Source: Sulfurimonas sp. RIFOXYD12_FULL_33_39
GTDB taxonomy: Bacteria > Campylobacterota > Campylobacteria > Campylobacterales > Sulfurimonadaceae
Direction: 5' to 3'
NCBI GenBank assembly: GCA_001829785.1
Contig: MICF01000010.1
Location: 1-64,000 of the forward strand
Length of the DNA: 64,000 bases
The translations under genes and the position numbers were made by a program. The notes below the pieces were generated by a model. The model was given only the letters and a program-made list of their open reading frames with translations. It was not told where the DNA came from and searched no databases. Position 1 is the stretch's first letter, and each line of letters begins with the position of its first letter. This document shows, one piece after another, positions 46,709 to 56,051 of this stretch.

Positions 46709-48298
46709 ATGAATATATATAAACCAACAGATATCGCAGGAAAGTTAGCTTCGGGATTTTTGCGAAACCCCTTAACTATCGTTCTTGGCGTTTTTTTATT
46801 AGCAATAGGGTATTTATCTCTAAACATAATGCCGCGTGAAGAAAATCCTCAAATGGTTGTGAGCGGTTCAACCGTTATTGTTGCACTCCCTGGAGCTAGT
46901 GCTGAAGAGATTGAAAAAGTCATAGTCAAACCATTAGAGAGAAAATTAAAAGAGGTAAAAGGTGTAGAGAACATTACCGGAATGGCGATGGATAATGTGG
47001 GAATAGTAAATGCAGCATTCTATATCGGAGAAGCTAAAGAAGATTCAAATCTTAAAGTTTATGACAAAATAATGCAAAACTCCGATATGTTTCCAAAAGG
47101 GGCTATGAATCCAATCATAAAACCTCTTGATATCGACGTTGATATTCCTGTAGTATCTGTTGCATTTTATTCAAACGATGCTAATATGAGTAAAACAGAG
47201 CTTTACGATAAAGTAAAAGATATTCAACACCGTATAAACGGTCTTGAAAATGTAGCCGTAACGGAGCTTAAAGGCGGGAATAAGCATCAATTTAATATTG
47301 AAGTGGATTTGAATAAACTCTCAGGATACAATATATCCATGGGGCAAATTGTTCAAAGTGTTCAGTCACTATCGTACAGCGTTCCTGCCGTAAAAAACAG
47401 AAGTAAAGATAATGAAATCATTATGCTTAGCGTTAAAAATGCTATTGAAAATGAGAAAGATATCGGCAATATTATTATTGCACAGTATATGGGTTCTCCT
47501 ATCTATTTAAAACAGATTGCAAATATTACAAGTTCATATGATATACAAAACTTTAAATCAGCTACAATAAGCAAGAAAGATGAGAGCGGAAATTTCTCAA
47601 CTCTAAAAAATCAAGTAACACTTACCGTATCTAAACTTCAAGGTACTAATGCCGTTGTTATTGCAGATGCTGTAAAAACAGAACTTGAGAGCTACAAAGA
47701 GTATCTGCGCAATAACGGAATAAACTATGCTATTACTAGAAATGATGGGCAAAGAGCAAATGAAGCCGTTAATGAGCTGGTATTTCACCTTCTTTTGTCA
47801 ATTGTTATTATTGCTATTTTACTTATTCTTGTACTTGGATGGAGAGAATCTTTAATCGTTACTTTTACGGTTCCCGCAATTCTTGCTATTACACTTTTTG
47901 TTGCATATTTAACAGGACAAACAATCAACCGTATTACTCTCTTTGCGTTTTTACTTTCACTCGGGCTTTTGGTTGATGCGGCAATTATCGTTATAGAAAA
48001 CATTCATAGACACTATCACTCAAAAGAGTCTGCAAACAAAAGTGTTGATGATATTATGGTTGAAGCAACTGATGAAATAGGACCTCCTACAAATATAGCA
48101 ACTTTGGCAATTATTATGACAATGGTTCCTATGGCATTTGTAGGACAGATGATGGGACAATTTATGAAACCGATTCCTGCAAACGTTCCTGTGGCTCTTA
48201 TCGCATCACTCTTTGTTGCATATATTTTTACACCTTACTTAGCAGCTAGAATGCTGAAGAGACCAGAATTTCACGGCGAGGAAAAACATAATGTTTAA
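46709..48298 (+). CDS. RND efflux permease, N-terminal half (split gene)
   Basis: This 529-residue protein matches the first half of AcrB-like pumps: membrane helix 1 (about 18-38), the periplasmic porter part PN1/PN2 (VSGSTVIVALPGASAEEIEKVI is typical), then helices 2-6. The membrane proton site reads GLLVDAAIIVIENIHRH, with one Asp (Asp423) where AcrB has two (Asp407-Asp408). It ends cleanly after helix 6 with MLKRPEFHGEEKHNV. The second half is a separate gene that overlaps by 8 bases. The two halves must pair in the membrane to make a pump protomer. Substrate is unknown. Confidence 0.88.
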   Translation: MNIYKPTDIAGKLASGFLRNPLTIVLGVFLLAIGYLSLNIMPREENPQMVVSGSTVIVALPGASAEEIEKVIVKPLERKLKEVKGVENITGMAMDNVGIVNAAFYIGEAKEDSNLKVYDKIMQNSDMFPKGAMNPIIKPLDIDVDIPVVSVAFYSNDANMSKTELYDKVKDIQHRINGLENVAVTELKGGNKHQFNIEVDLNKLSGYNISMGQIVQSVQSLSYSVPAVKNRSKDNEIIMLSVKNAIENEKDIGNIIIAQYMGSPIYLKQIANITSSYDIQNFKSATISKKDESGNFSTLKNQVTLTVSKLQGTNAVVIADAVKTELESYKEYLRNNGINYAITRNDGQRANEAVNELVFHLLLSIVIIAILLILVLGWRESLIVTFTVPAILAITLFVAYLTGQTINRITLFAFLLSLGLLVDAAIIVIENIHRHYHSKESANKSVDDIMVEATDEIGPPTNIATLAIIMTMVPMAFVGQMMGQFMKPIPANVPVALIASLFVAYIFTPYLAARMLKRPEFHGEEKHNV

Positions 48299-49973
48299 AA
48301 AATTTCAAGATACTGTTTTTAATGGAATTCAAAGCTCTGGAAAAAGAAATTTAATTCTTTTTGTAACTTTTATTGCTTTTGTTCTATCGGTATTAATGAT
48401 AGCACCAAGCAAAATGGTTTTGGCAAAAATGCTTCCTGGAAAAAACAATGATACATTTACAATCTACACAACGTTGGTAGAGGGAAGTTCTATAGAACAG
48501 ACAAATCAGGTAACTGAGTGTGTGGCAGATTATATTAAAAAAGAGAAAGAAGTTGAAGACTTTGAGATATTCTTAGGTATGGGTGCGCCACTTGATTTTG
48601 CAGGTTTAATAAAAGGTTCTCACTTTAAAAACTCTGAAAATGTTGCAGAGATAGTAGTAAATCTTACTAAAAAACATGACAGAGACGAACCATCATACTT
48701 TATGGTACAAAGAATGAGACCGGATATTCAAAAAAATTGTGCCACTATATATGATAAAACTACAATAACATTTGTTGAACCTCCGGCAGGACCTCCTGTT
48801 TTAGCAGCACTTGTTGCGGAAATATACGGTGAAGATACGAATGGTATTAGAGAATTGTCAAACAGAGTTGAAAGTATATTTAAAAATACGCAAGGACTTG
48901 TTGATGTAGAAATAATGCAAGATGAGATTTATGATACATTTGAAGTACAAGTTGACAGCACTAAAGTTGCACTCTCTGGAGTTAATGTAAAACAGTTAAA
49001 TGATATACTATATTTAGCGTTTGAAGGTATGCAAATAGCAGTCAAGAACTCTGATTTATATAACGATCAGCTTCCAATCTATCTATCTCTTAGTAAAGAG
49101 TCTAAAAAGTTTTCAACAAAAGATATAAATAGCATAAAAGCAAAACTATCATCTTTAAAACTTATGAATCAGATGGGCATGATGACATCTATTACTGAAC
49201 TAGTAACAATCGTACCTAAAAAATCGAATCCTATGCTTATGAGTAAAAATTTACATTTAATGACTAATGTTATGGCTGAAACGGATATGGTTTCACAGGT
49301 TTATCCTCTAATGGAAGCTAGAAACACCATTTTAAATACATTTAACGATAAGTATGATATTGAAAAAATCGGTCTTTTTAATCTTAAACTTACTGACAAA
49401 GAATCTAAAAAAGTTTACAAATTGATATGGGATGGAGAGATGGAAGTCACTCTTGATACATTTGTTGAACTAGGTGCCGCATTCATCGCCGCTTTAATTC
49501 TTATATTTTTACTGATGGTAATTTATTATAAAAGCTATGCACTAAGCGGTATTATACTTTTGGGTTCTTTTTTATCGATTATCGGTGTAATTGTAGGTCA
49601 TTTTATCATGGATATTTTTACTACCGACACATTCTTTTTGACAGCTACGTCACTTATTGGCTTTATTGCTTTAATAGGAATCAGTTCAAGAAACTCTCTT
49701 TTATTGATTGACTTTACCGCTTCTTTAATGAAAGATAACAAAATGAGTAAAGCTGAGGCAATTGCTTATGCAACGGCAACACGTGCTAAACCTATTTTTC
49801 TAACTGCGGCGGCAATTATACTTGCTTCAACGCTTTTAGCCGGCGATGCTGTATTTGGAGGGCTTGGAGTTGCTCTTATATTTGGAACAATTGCAGCTGT
49901 TATAGCTTCTTTAATTATTGTTCCTATACTTCTTTTTAAAGCGGATTTGAATAAACATTTTAATTTAGATTGA
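48291..49973 (+). CDS. RND efflux permease, C-terminal half (split gene)
   Basis: This 560-residue protein matches the second half of AcrB-like pumps: helix 7 (about 18-38), the PC1/PC2 porter domains (NDTFTIYTTLVEGSSIEQTNQ, FVEPPAGPPVLAALVAEIYGED), then helices 8-12. Arg467 in GISSRNSLLLIDF stands where AcrB has Lys940. The last helix region RAKPIFLTAAAIILASTLLAGDAVFGGLGVALIFGT is typical. Its ATG lies inside the last codons of the N-half gene. Each half has its own start and a natural domain border, so this is a split gene and not a simple frameshift. Confidence 0.88.
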   Translation: MFKKFQDTVFNGIQSSGKRNLILFVTFIAFVLSVLMIAPSKMVLAKMLPGKNNDTFTIYTTLVEGSSIEQTNQVTECVADYIKKEKEVEDFEIFLGMGAPLDFAGLIKGSHFKNSENVAEIVVNLTKKHDRDEPSYFMVQRMRPDIQKNCATIYDKTTITFVEPPAGPPVLAALVAEIYGEDTNGIRELSNRVESIFKNTQGLVDVEIMQDEIYDTFEVQVDSTKVALSGVNVKQLNDILYLAFEGMQIAVKNSDLYNDQLPIYLSLSKESKKFSTKDINSIKAKLSSLKLMNQMGMMTSITELVTIVPKKSNPMLMSKNLHLMTNVMAETDMVSQVYPLMEARNTILNTFNDKYDIEKIGLFNLKLTDKESKKVYKLIWDGEMEVTLDTFVELGAAFIAALILIFLLMVIYYKSYALSGIILLGSFLSIIGVIVGHFIMDIFTTDTFFLTATSLIGFIALIGISSRNSLLLIDFTASLMKDNKMSKAEAIAYATATRAKPIFLTAAAIILASTLLAGDAVFGGLGVALIFGTIAAVIASLIIVPILLFKADLNKHFNLD

Positions 49974-49989
49974 GATTGGAGAGATGGTT

Positions 49990-50020
49990 TTCTTACATGT
50001 AAAAAGTTTACATGTAAGAA
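49990..50020. terminator. Perfect 14-bp inverted repeat between convergent operons
   Basis: TTCTTACATGTAAA (49990-50003) and TTTACATGTAAGAA (50007-50020) pair perfectly around a 3-base loop, 16 bp after the efflux operon and 21 bp after the end of serA on the other strand. The position fits a bidirectional terminator, although T-runs are short. Each arm contains ACATGT. Confidence 0.6.
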
Positions 50021-50041
50021 ATTATAAAGAGGATTTAAATA

Positions 50042-51631
50042 CTACAGTCTAGCGTATTGTACGCTTGAACAAGCATCAATTTTTAATAACTCGCTAAGTG
50101 TTGCATCGCTGATAATATTATCTACCAAAATAACCGCAAGCGCTTGTTTTTTATCATTTCTTGCCAATGAAAAATCAGCAATATTTACATTGTGCTTTGC
50201 CAAAGTAGAACCTATATTTCCTATTACCCCAGGAACATCTTGATTTTTAAGAATAATCATATCGCCTTTTAATGCAACTTCAATGTCAAATCCATCTATC
50301 GAGACAATTCTAAATACGTTATCATCAAAGATTGTAGCACTAATAGTTGTAGTTCCGCCTTCTGCCGTACTCAATTTAATAGTTATTAAATTTTTGTAAA
50401 CAGTTGAATCAATTAGAGCTTCAGACTCTATTTTAATCCCTTTTTCTTTTGCTATAAAATCAGCATTTACATAGTTAATAGTATCATCACTTATTTGACT
50501 CATTGCTCCGACTGCGACAAAAGTAGCTAAAGAGTCAACATACTTAGCTATCTCTCCTTGTCCGCTTACTTTAATAGCTACGATTTGAGATTTATTTAAT
50601 TGAGATTCTAAGAAGCCGATTTTTTGTCCCATCTCTAAAAACGGTTTTACAAATGCAGGTATCTTAGACTCATCAATAGGTAAATTCATAGCATGCGCAT
50701 AAGATATACCTTTTGCAGCTGCTATAGCATTTTCAGCGGCTTGAGTTCCTATATTATATTGAGACTCATATGTGTTTGCACCTAAGTGAGGAGATACTGT
50801 TACATTATCAAGGTCTAATAGTGGATGATCTGTTGCAGGCTCTTTCATAAATACGTCAATACCTGCAAAACGGATTTTACCACTTGTTAAACCTGCATAA
50901 AGAGCCTCTTCATTATAAAGACCTCCTCTAGCACAGTTGATTAAAACAACCCCATCTTTCATTTTAGCAATCTCTGCCGTATTAATCATATTAACAGTCT
51001 CTTTATTTTTCGGCGTATGGATAGTAATAATATCACAAGAGAGAATATCTTCAAAATTTTTAGTATATAACATATCTAAGTCTGTAACTTTTGACGGGTT
51101 AATATACGGGTCATAAGCAACTATATCCATCTCAAATGCTTGAGCTCTTTTTGCTACGCGAGAGCCTATGTTGCCAAATCCGATAACGCCTAATTTTTTA
51201 CCTTTAAGCTCATATCCGTACCACTTTTCTCTTTTCCAAACTCTTTGCTCTTTTAAATGATTATGAGAGTATGGAAACATTCTCATACATGAGAGCATAT
51301 GGGCCATAGTAAGCTCAACTGCTGCAATTGTATTTGCTGTTGGAACATTCATAACAATAATGCCCTCTTTAGAACATCCAGCTATGTCAACGTTATCAAC
51401 ACCTACGCCTGCACGAACAATAGCCTTCATATTTTTTGCATGCGCTATAAACTTATCATCAACATCCGTTGAACTTCTTGTTATTGCAACATCAGCACTT
51501 TCGATAATAGTTAAAAGTTTTTCTTTATCTTCATCGGCCGCCATTACAAAATTAATATTTTCATCATTACGAAGCATCTCAAGACCTGCTTCATGTATAT
51601 GGTCACAAACTACGATAGTATATTTTTGCAT
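50042..51631 (-). CDS. serA: D-3-phosphoglycerate dehydrogenase
   Basis: SerA oxidises 3-phosphoglycerate, the first step of serine synthesis. The 529-residue protein is the long type: substrate- and NAD-binding domains (AGVGVDNVDIAGCSKEGI, KLGVIGFGNIGSRVAKRAQAF, LINCARGGLYNEEAL, VTVSPHLGANTYESQ), an intervening domain (about 320-450), and a C-terminal ACT domain (KNQDVPGVIGNIGSTLAKHNVNIADF) for serine feedback control. It starts one base inside the stop of the upstream 159-residue gene (TAATG-type coupling). The block serA to pheS has the gene order I recall for Campylobacter jejuni. Confidence 0.96.
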   Translation of the reverse strand: MQKYTIVVCDHIHEAGLEMLRNDENINFVMAADEDKEKLLTIIESADVAITRSSTDVDDKFIAHAKNMKAIVRAGVGVDNVDIAGCSKEGIIVMNVPTANTIAAVELTMAHMLSCMRMFPYSHNHLKEQRVWKREKWYGYELKGKKLGVIGFGNIGSRVAKRAQAFEMDIVAYDPYINPSKVTDLDMLYTKNFEDILSCDIITIHTPKNKETVNMINTAEIAKMKDGVVLINCARGGLYNEEALYAGLTSGKIRFAGIDVFMKEPATDHPLLDLDNVTVSPHLGANTYESQYNIGTQAAENAIAAAKGISYAHAMNLPIDESKIPAFVKPFLEMGQKIGFLESQLNKSQIVAIKVSGQGEIAKYVDSLATFVAVGAMSQISDDTINYVNADFIAKEKGIKIESEALIDSTVYKNLITIKLSTAEGGTTTISATIFDDNVFRIVSIDGFDIEVALKGDMIILKNQDVPGVIGNIGSTLAKHNVNIADFSLARNDKKQALAVILVDNIISDATLSELLKIDACSSVQYARL

Positions 51632-52110
51632 TATATATCCTCTTTATATAGCCCAACATTGGCTGAAATTTGGTAATTTTTTAACACCTCGACAAGAGAA
51701 TTCAATCTCTCAATATCTTTTGAGTAAATTAGCAACTCCGCACCGTTTTTATCTTTTTTTAGATAATACTTTAATTGATGTTGTTTTAACTCCTCTTTTA
51801 AACAGAAAAGTTGATATGGATCTATTATCGGTGCAGATAGTTTATATATTGTTTTACTTGCTATTTTTTCATTCAAATCAACTTGAATCAAAACTTCATT
51901 AACGGGATAAAAATATCCGAGTTTTTCAGTTTTAGAAAAATGATCTAACCAAATATTTTTTGGTTCATTTAGAGCTACTTCACTCTTGTGTTCTAACGGA
52001 GCAAGATTTATAGAAGTTTCATTTGAATTAATTGAAATAAGAAAAAAAATAATAAAAATAGCTACCCCCACTGCGATGAGTGAGGTAAGCCATTTTAAAA
52101 TCTTTTGCAC
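51631..52110 (-). CDS. Single-pass membrane protein between rpsA and serA
   Basis: This 159-residue protein has one N-terminal membrane helix (about 9-27, LIAVGVAIFIIFFLISI) and a periplasmic domain. The C-terminal part alternates strands and helices (YQLFCLKEELKQHQLKYYLKKDKNGAELLIYSK) in a way that recalls a small SPOR-like fold, but no firm family match can be made by eye. It lies 5 bp after rpsA and overlaps serA by one base, and an uncharacterised gene occupies the same slot in Campylobacter. Confidence 0.65.
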   Translation of the reverse strand: MQKILKWLTSLIAVGVAIFIIFFLISINSNETSINLAPLEHKSEVALNEPKNIWLDHFSKTEKLGYFYPVNEVLIQVDLNEKIASKTIYKLSAPIIDPYQLFCLKEELKQHQLKYYLKKDKNGAELLIYSKDIERLNSLVEVLKNYQISANVGLYKEDI

Positions 52111-52115
52111 GACTG

Positions 52116-53771
52116 TTACTTAAATTTATCTTTAATTAAATCACCTAAAGAGTGTGATTCATCATCGTTAATCTCATCAAGCATTGCCTGATTTTTTATG
52201 TAATCTAACTTTTTAACAGAGAGGCGAATACGGTCACGACGAGTATCTATAACAGCTATTGCCGCTTCAATTTTTTGACCTACTTCTAAATCACTTTTTT
52301 CTAAGGGAGAGAGGTCCTCATCACGAATAAGTGCATCTACGCCGTCTTCTAAAGATACAAATACACCGAAATCTTTAATATCACGAATAGTTCCGGTTAC
52401 TACACTGTTTAACTTATGCGTTTTAGCAAATGTATCTATAGGACTCTCTAAAAGAGCTTTTCTATTTAGTGATATTTTTTGGTCTTCAGGATTGATTTTA
52501 GCAATTTTTACTTCAACAGTATCACCGGCTTTTAAAACATCTTTGCATTTTACATTTTTATCCCAAGATATATCTTGATTATGTAAAAGACCTTCAACAC
52601 CGTCAATACGAACAAATGCACCAAAATCAGTTAAAGATGTAACAGTTCCTGAAATTACGTCGCCTTCATGATGATTTTTCATAAATTCATCAAAAGGTTT
52701 AGCTAAAAGTCTTTTTAACGAAACACGAAGTTTATGAGTTTTAGGATTGATTTCAATTACTTCAACATCAATCTCTTGCCCAACTTTCAAGTAGTCATTA
52801 GGATTTTTAACATTTTTGTCCCATGAAATTTCTGAAATATGTAAGAACCCTTCAATATCATTTCCTAAGTCAACAAATACACCGTAAGCTTCAATATTTG
52901 AAACAGTAACGGTTATTGTATCGCCTTCATCTAATTCGCTCTCAACTTCTGCCCAAGGATCAGGTTGAACAGCTTTTATAGATAGAGAAAGATGTCTTTT
53001 ATCTTTATCGTAAGAGATAGCTTTTACCATTACGGTGTCACCGTCTTTATAAAGCTTAGAAGGATTAACTGGACCTTTGTAGCTGATTTCATTATAGTGT
53101 ACTAAACCATCAACCCCACCTACATCTACAAACATGCCGTAGCTAGTTATTTTTTTAATAGTACCTTCAACAAGAGCATCATCTTCCATTAACTTGTCGA
53201 TAATCTCTTTTTTCTTCTTACGCTCATCATTAAAGAGTTTACGACGAGATACTACTATTGAGTTTTGTTCTTCATCAATTTTAACAACTTGTGCTTTTAT
53301 TTTACGTCCTAATACTTCATCGCTATCTTTAAAAGCAGCCAATGAACGAGGCATAAAAAATGTTATATCATCAGCTTCTACTACATAACCGCCACGATTT
53401 TTCTTAGTAATTACACCCTCTATAACTATGTCTTCGAAGTTTTCTTTGTTTTTATCAATGAAATCAATAGTTTTTTGTTGCTCTAAAACTTTTTTATATG
53501 ATATTTTAGGACGTTCATTATAGTATCCAGTAACCATTACTTTAATTTTATCGCCAACGTTAAACTTTAATTTACCATTTTCGCTGATTTCATCTAAACT
53601 AAGAATACCCTCTAGTTTATCGCCAACACCTACTAATGCTCTGTTTTCATCCTGTTGGATTTCAACAATTTCACCTTCTACAATGCGGCTTGTTTCTTGC
53701 TGCTTCTCACTTGCAGCAAACATCTCTGCAAAATTTTCTTCTTCTTCAAATGATTCGTTATCGAACGCCAT
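52116..53771 (-). CDS. rpsA: 30S ribosomal protein S1
   Basis: S1 helps the 30S subunit capture mRNA, mainly those with weak ribosome binding sites. The 551-residue protein has six S1/OB repeats. The clearest read GTIKKITSYGMFVDVGGVDGLVHYNEIS, VTVSNIEAYGVFVDLGNDIEGFLHISEISWDKN, GTVTSLTDFGAFVRIDGVEGLLHNQDISWD and GTIRDIKDFGVFVSLEDGVDALIRDEDLS. The first two repeats are more divergent, as in other bacteria. It starts at ATG 53771 after AGAGGATAGGTA. It lies 148 bp downstream of ispH in the leftward block; that gap shows no gene. Confidence 0.96.
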   Translation of the reverse strand: MAFDNESFEEEENFAEMFAASEKQQETSRIVEGEIVEIQQDENRALVGVGDKLEGILSLDEISENGKLKFNVGDKIKVMVTGYYNERPKISYKKVLEQQKTIDFIDKNKENFEDIVIEGVITKKNRGGYVVEADDITFFMPRSLAAFKDSDEVLGRKIKAQVVKIDEEQNSIVVSRRKLFNDERKKKKEIIDKLMEDDALVEGTIKKITSYGMFVDVGGVDGLVHYNEISYKGPVNPSKLYKDGDTVMVKAISYDKDKRHLSLSIKAVQPDPWAEVESELDEGDTITVTVSNIEAYGVFVDLGNDIEGFLHISEISWDKNVKNPNDYLKVGQEIDVEVIEINPKTHKLRVSLKRLLAKPFDEFMKNHHEGDVISGTVTSLTDFGAFVRIDGVEGLLHNQDISWDKNVKCKDVLKAGDTVEVKIAKINPEDQKISLNRKALLESPIDTFAKTHKLNSVVTGTIRDIKDFGVFVSLEDGVDALIRDEDLSPLEKSDLEVGQKIEAAIAVIDTRRDRIRLSVKKLDYIKNQAMLDEINDDESHSLGDLIKDKFK

Positions 53772-53919
53772 TACCTATCCTCTGTTACATAAAAATTTCG
53801 TGAGTATATCTAATTATTGGTAATTTTTACATTAATTTTAGGAAAATATGACTATAAAGAGGGCTATTTGTGATTAAAATAAGTTAAAATCTTAGAACTA
53901 CTTTTTTAAAAATTATAAC

Positions 53920-54747
53920 TTATCTATTGTTTTGAATTGCGTCAACTACTTTTTGAATTATCCAGTCAGGAGTAGAAGCTCCTGCGCTGATTCCGCAAAA
54001 GTTTTTATCTTTAAACCAAGAATAATCCAAATCTTTCTCATCTTCTATATGATAACTATTTTTACAATACTCTCTAGCAATGCTATATAACTGTTTAGTA
54101 TTAGATGAGTTTTTCCCACCTATTACTATCATAATATCTGCTTTTTTTGATATTTTTTGAACTGCTTCTTGATTTTCAAATGTTGCATTACATATTGTGT
54201 TAAACACGCGAACTTCTTTATAACGAGGGATTAGATAGTTTGCAACTTCCATGTAATCTTCAACTCGCCTCGTAGTTTGAGCAACCAATGCGATTCTTTC
54301 TTTTAGCTTTAAATCTTCTAAATCTTTTGGAGATGTCACGACTCTAGCACCGTTAATCGCATAACTTTTAACACCTTTTATCTCTGGATGAGCTTCATCT
54401 CCAAAGATAATTATCTCATAGCCTGCTTCACTCATCTCTTGACAAATTTGTTGCGGTTTAGTAACGTACGGGCATGTGGCATCAACAACATTTACATTAT
54501 TTGCTTTTAACTCTTCAAGCTCATTTTTTGGTATTCCGTGAGTTCTTATTACTGCTTTATCGCCTGATGCAAAACTTTTATGATTATCGGTAAGCCCTAC
54601 TTTAAAATCTTTTTCTAATCTTTCAATCTCTTTTGAGTTATGAATAAGAGGTCCATAAGTAGATGAATTTTTATTCTCCTCTGCTATTTTTATAGCCCTT
54701 TTTACACCAAAACAAAATCCGTAATTTTCCGCTAACTCTATTTTCAT
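53920..54747 (-). CDS. ispH: 4-hydroxy-3-methylbut-2-enyl diphosphate reductase
   Basis: IspH makes isopentenyl and dimethylallyl diphosphate in the last step of the MEP isoprenoid pathway. The 275-residue iron-sulfur enzyme has all three cluster cysteines: ENYGFCFGVKRAI, VVDATCPYVTKPQ and NTICNATFENQEAV. The substrate-binding motifs RTHGIP, GDEAHPEIKG and GGKNSSNTKQL are present, and SAGASTPDWIIQKV is at the end. It starts at ATG 54747 after AGGAGATATATTATCA, 17 bp after aroA. Confidence 0.97.
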   Translation of the reverse strand: MKIELAENYGFCFGVKRAIKIAEENKNSSTYGPLIHNSKEIERLEKDFKVGLTDNHKSFASGDKAVIRTHGIPKNELEELKANNVNVVDATCPYVTKPQQICQEMSEAGYEIIIFGDEAHPEIKGVKSYAINGARVVTSPKDLEDLKLKERIALVAQTTRRVEDYMEVANYLIPRYKEVRVFNTICNATFENQEAVQKISKKADIMIVIGGKNSSNTKQLYSIAREYCKNSYHIEDEKDLDYSWFKDKNFCGISAGASTPDWIIQKVVDAIQNNR

Positions 54748-54764
54748 TGATAATATATCTCCTT

Positions 54765-56051
54765 TTACAAAGAAGTAAATTCTACTTTTGTAATTTTTTG
54801 GAGCAGTTCAAAAAAGTTTGGAAATGATGTATTTATACAATCAACATCACTAACACTCATTCCACATTTAAGACCTGCTATTATAAAACTCATGGCTATT
54901 CTATGATCGCCATGACTATCAATAACAGAAGCCTGTAATTTTCCGCCTTTTACACTGTACCCGTCTTTTACTTCATCGACTTCTATACCACAATCTCTAA
55001 GCCCGTTAACAACGGTAGAGATTCTATCACTCTCTTTTACTCTAAGCTCCTCAGCATTTTTAACAACACTTACGCCATCCGCACATGCAAATGCAATTGA
55101 GAGCGCAGGCAATTCGTCAATCAACCATGATATGTTATCTTCAACTGTTATAGCTTTAAGCGGAGCATATTTTACATGTATATTCCCGATAGGCTCATAT
55201 TTGTTATCGGTAATTTCATAACTTATATCTGCACCCATTCTCTCCAGCGCTTTAAATGCTTCAATGCGCGTAGGATTAAGAGTTACACCTTCTAAAAACA
55301 CATCAGAATCAGGAGTAATTGCAGCTGCAACAGCAAAGAAAAATGCACTTGACGGGTCTGATGGAACTCTTATTTTTAAAGGAGATAAAAGCTTTGTCAT
55401 TGGCTTAATTGTTGTTTTAAGCCCATCAACTTTTATATCTGCTCCCATACCTTTTAACATTCTCTCGGTATGGTCACGACTAAGTTCAGGCTCGGTAAAA
55501 GTACATGTACCATCAGCTCTTAGTGCTGCTAGTATCATTGCACTTTTAACCTGTGCAGAAGCTATTTTACTCTCATAGTTAAATGCTTTTAATGAAGAAC
55601 CCCTAATACTAATAGGTGCCAAATCTCCATTATCTCTACCATCAAGTTTTGCACCGATATCACGAAGCGGAGAAGTTACCCGCTTCATTGGACGACGACG
55701 AAGATACTTATCTCCGGTTAATACAAAATGACCATTTGCCGAACTTAAAAGTCCGCAAAAAAGCCTCATTCCTGTTCCTGAATTACCGCAATCCAAAATT
55801 TCGCTGCTCTCTTTTATGCCATCAGAGCTTATCTTGATTGTTACACCGTTATCACTAACGGTTGCACCGAGATTTTTTACAATTTCTAAGGAGTTAAGAG
55901 TATCCTCCGCTCTTAAAAAATTAGTTATCTCACTTGTTCCATCAGCTAGCATAGCAAACATTGCACATCTGTGAGATATTGATTTATCAGGCGCTATTTC
56001 AGATATTTTAAGTGAAAATATCGATGCTCTTGTAACTTTTACACTGCTCAT
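54765..56051 (-). CDS. aroA: EPSP synthase (3-phosphoshikimate 1-carboxyvinyltransferase)
   Basis: AroA adds enolpyruvate from PEP to shikimate 3-phosphate, the sixth step of the shikimate pathway. The 428-residue protein has [19 protein letters not shown], the [12 protein letters not shown] glycine motif, [66 protein letters not shown] and GDHRIAMS. The [12 protein letters not shown] loop has Ala-free spacing of the kind seen in class II type enzymes; this is an observation only. It overlaps pheT by four bases (ATGA). Confidence 0.97.
   Translation of the reverse strand: MSSVKVTRASIFSLKISEIAPDKSISHRCAMFAMLADGTSEITNFLRAEDTLNSLEIVKNLGATVSDNGVTIKISSDGIKESSEILDCGNSGTGMRLFCGLLSSANGHFVLTGDKYLRRRPMKRVTSPLRDIGAKLDGRDNGDLAPISIRGSSLKAFNYESKIASAQVKSAMILAALRADGTCTFTEPELSRDHTERMLKGMGADIKVDGLKTTIKPMTKLLSPLKIRVPSDPSSAFFFAVAAAITPDSDVFLEGVTLNPTRIEAFKALERMGADISYEITDNKYEPIGNIHVKYAPLKAITVEDNISWLIDELPALSIAFACADGVSVVKNAEELRVKESDRISTVVNGLRDCGIEVDEVKDGYSVKGGKLQASVIDSHGDHRIAMSFIIAGLKCGMSVSDVDCINTSFPNFFELLQKITKVEFTSL

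Noticed and set aside
48280..48310. RND pump split as a simple frameshift or sequencing error
   Set aside because: Each half has its own start codon and domain border, and no single-base change joins them without losing the natural break; this is kept as a split gene, though relatives should be compared.
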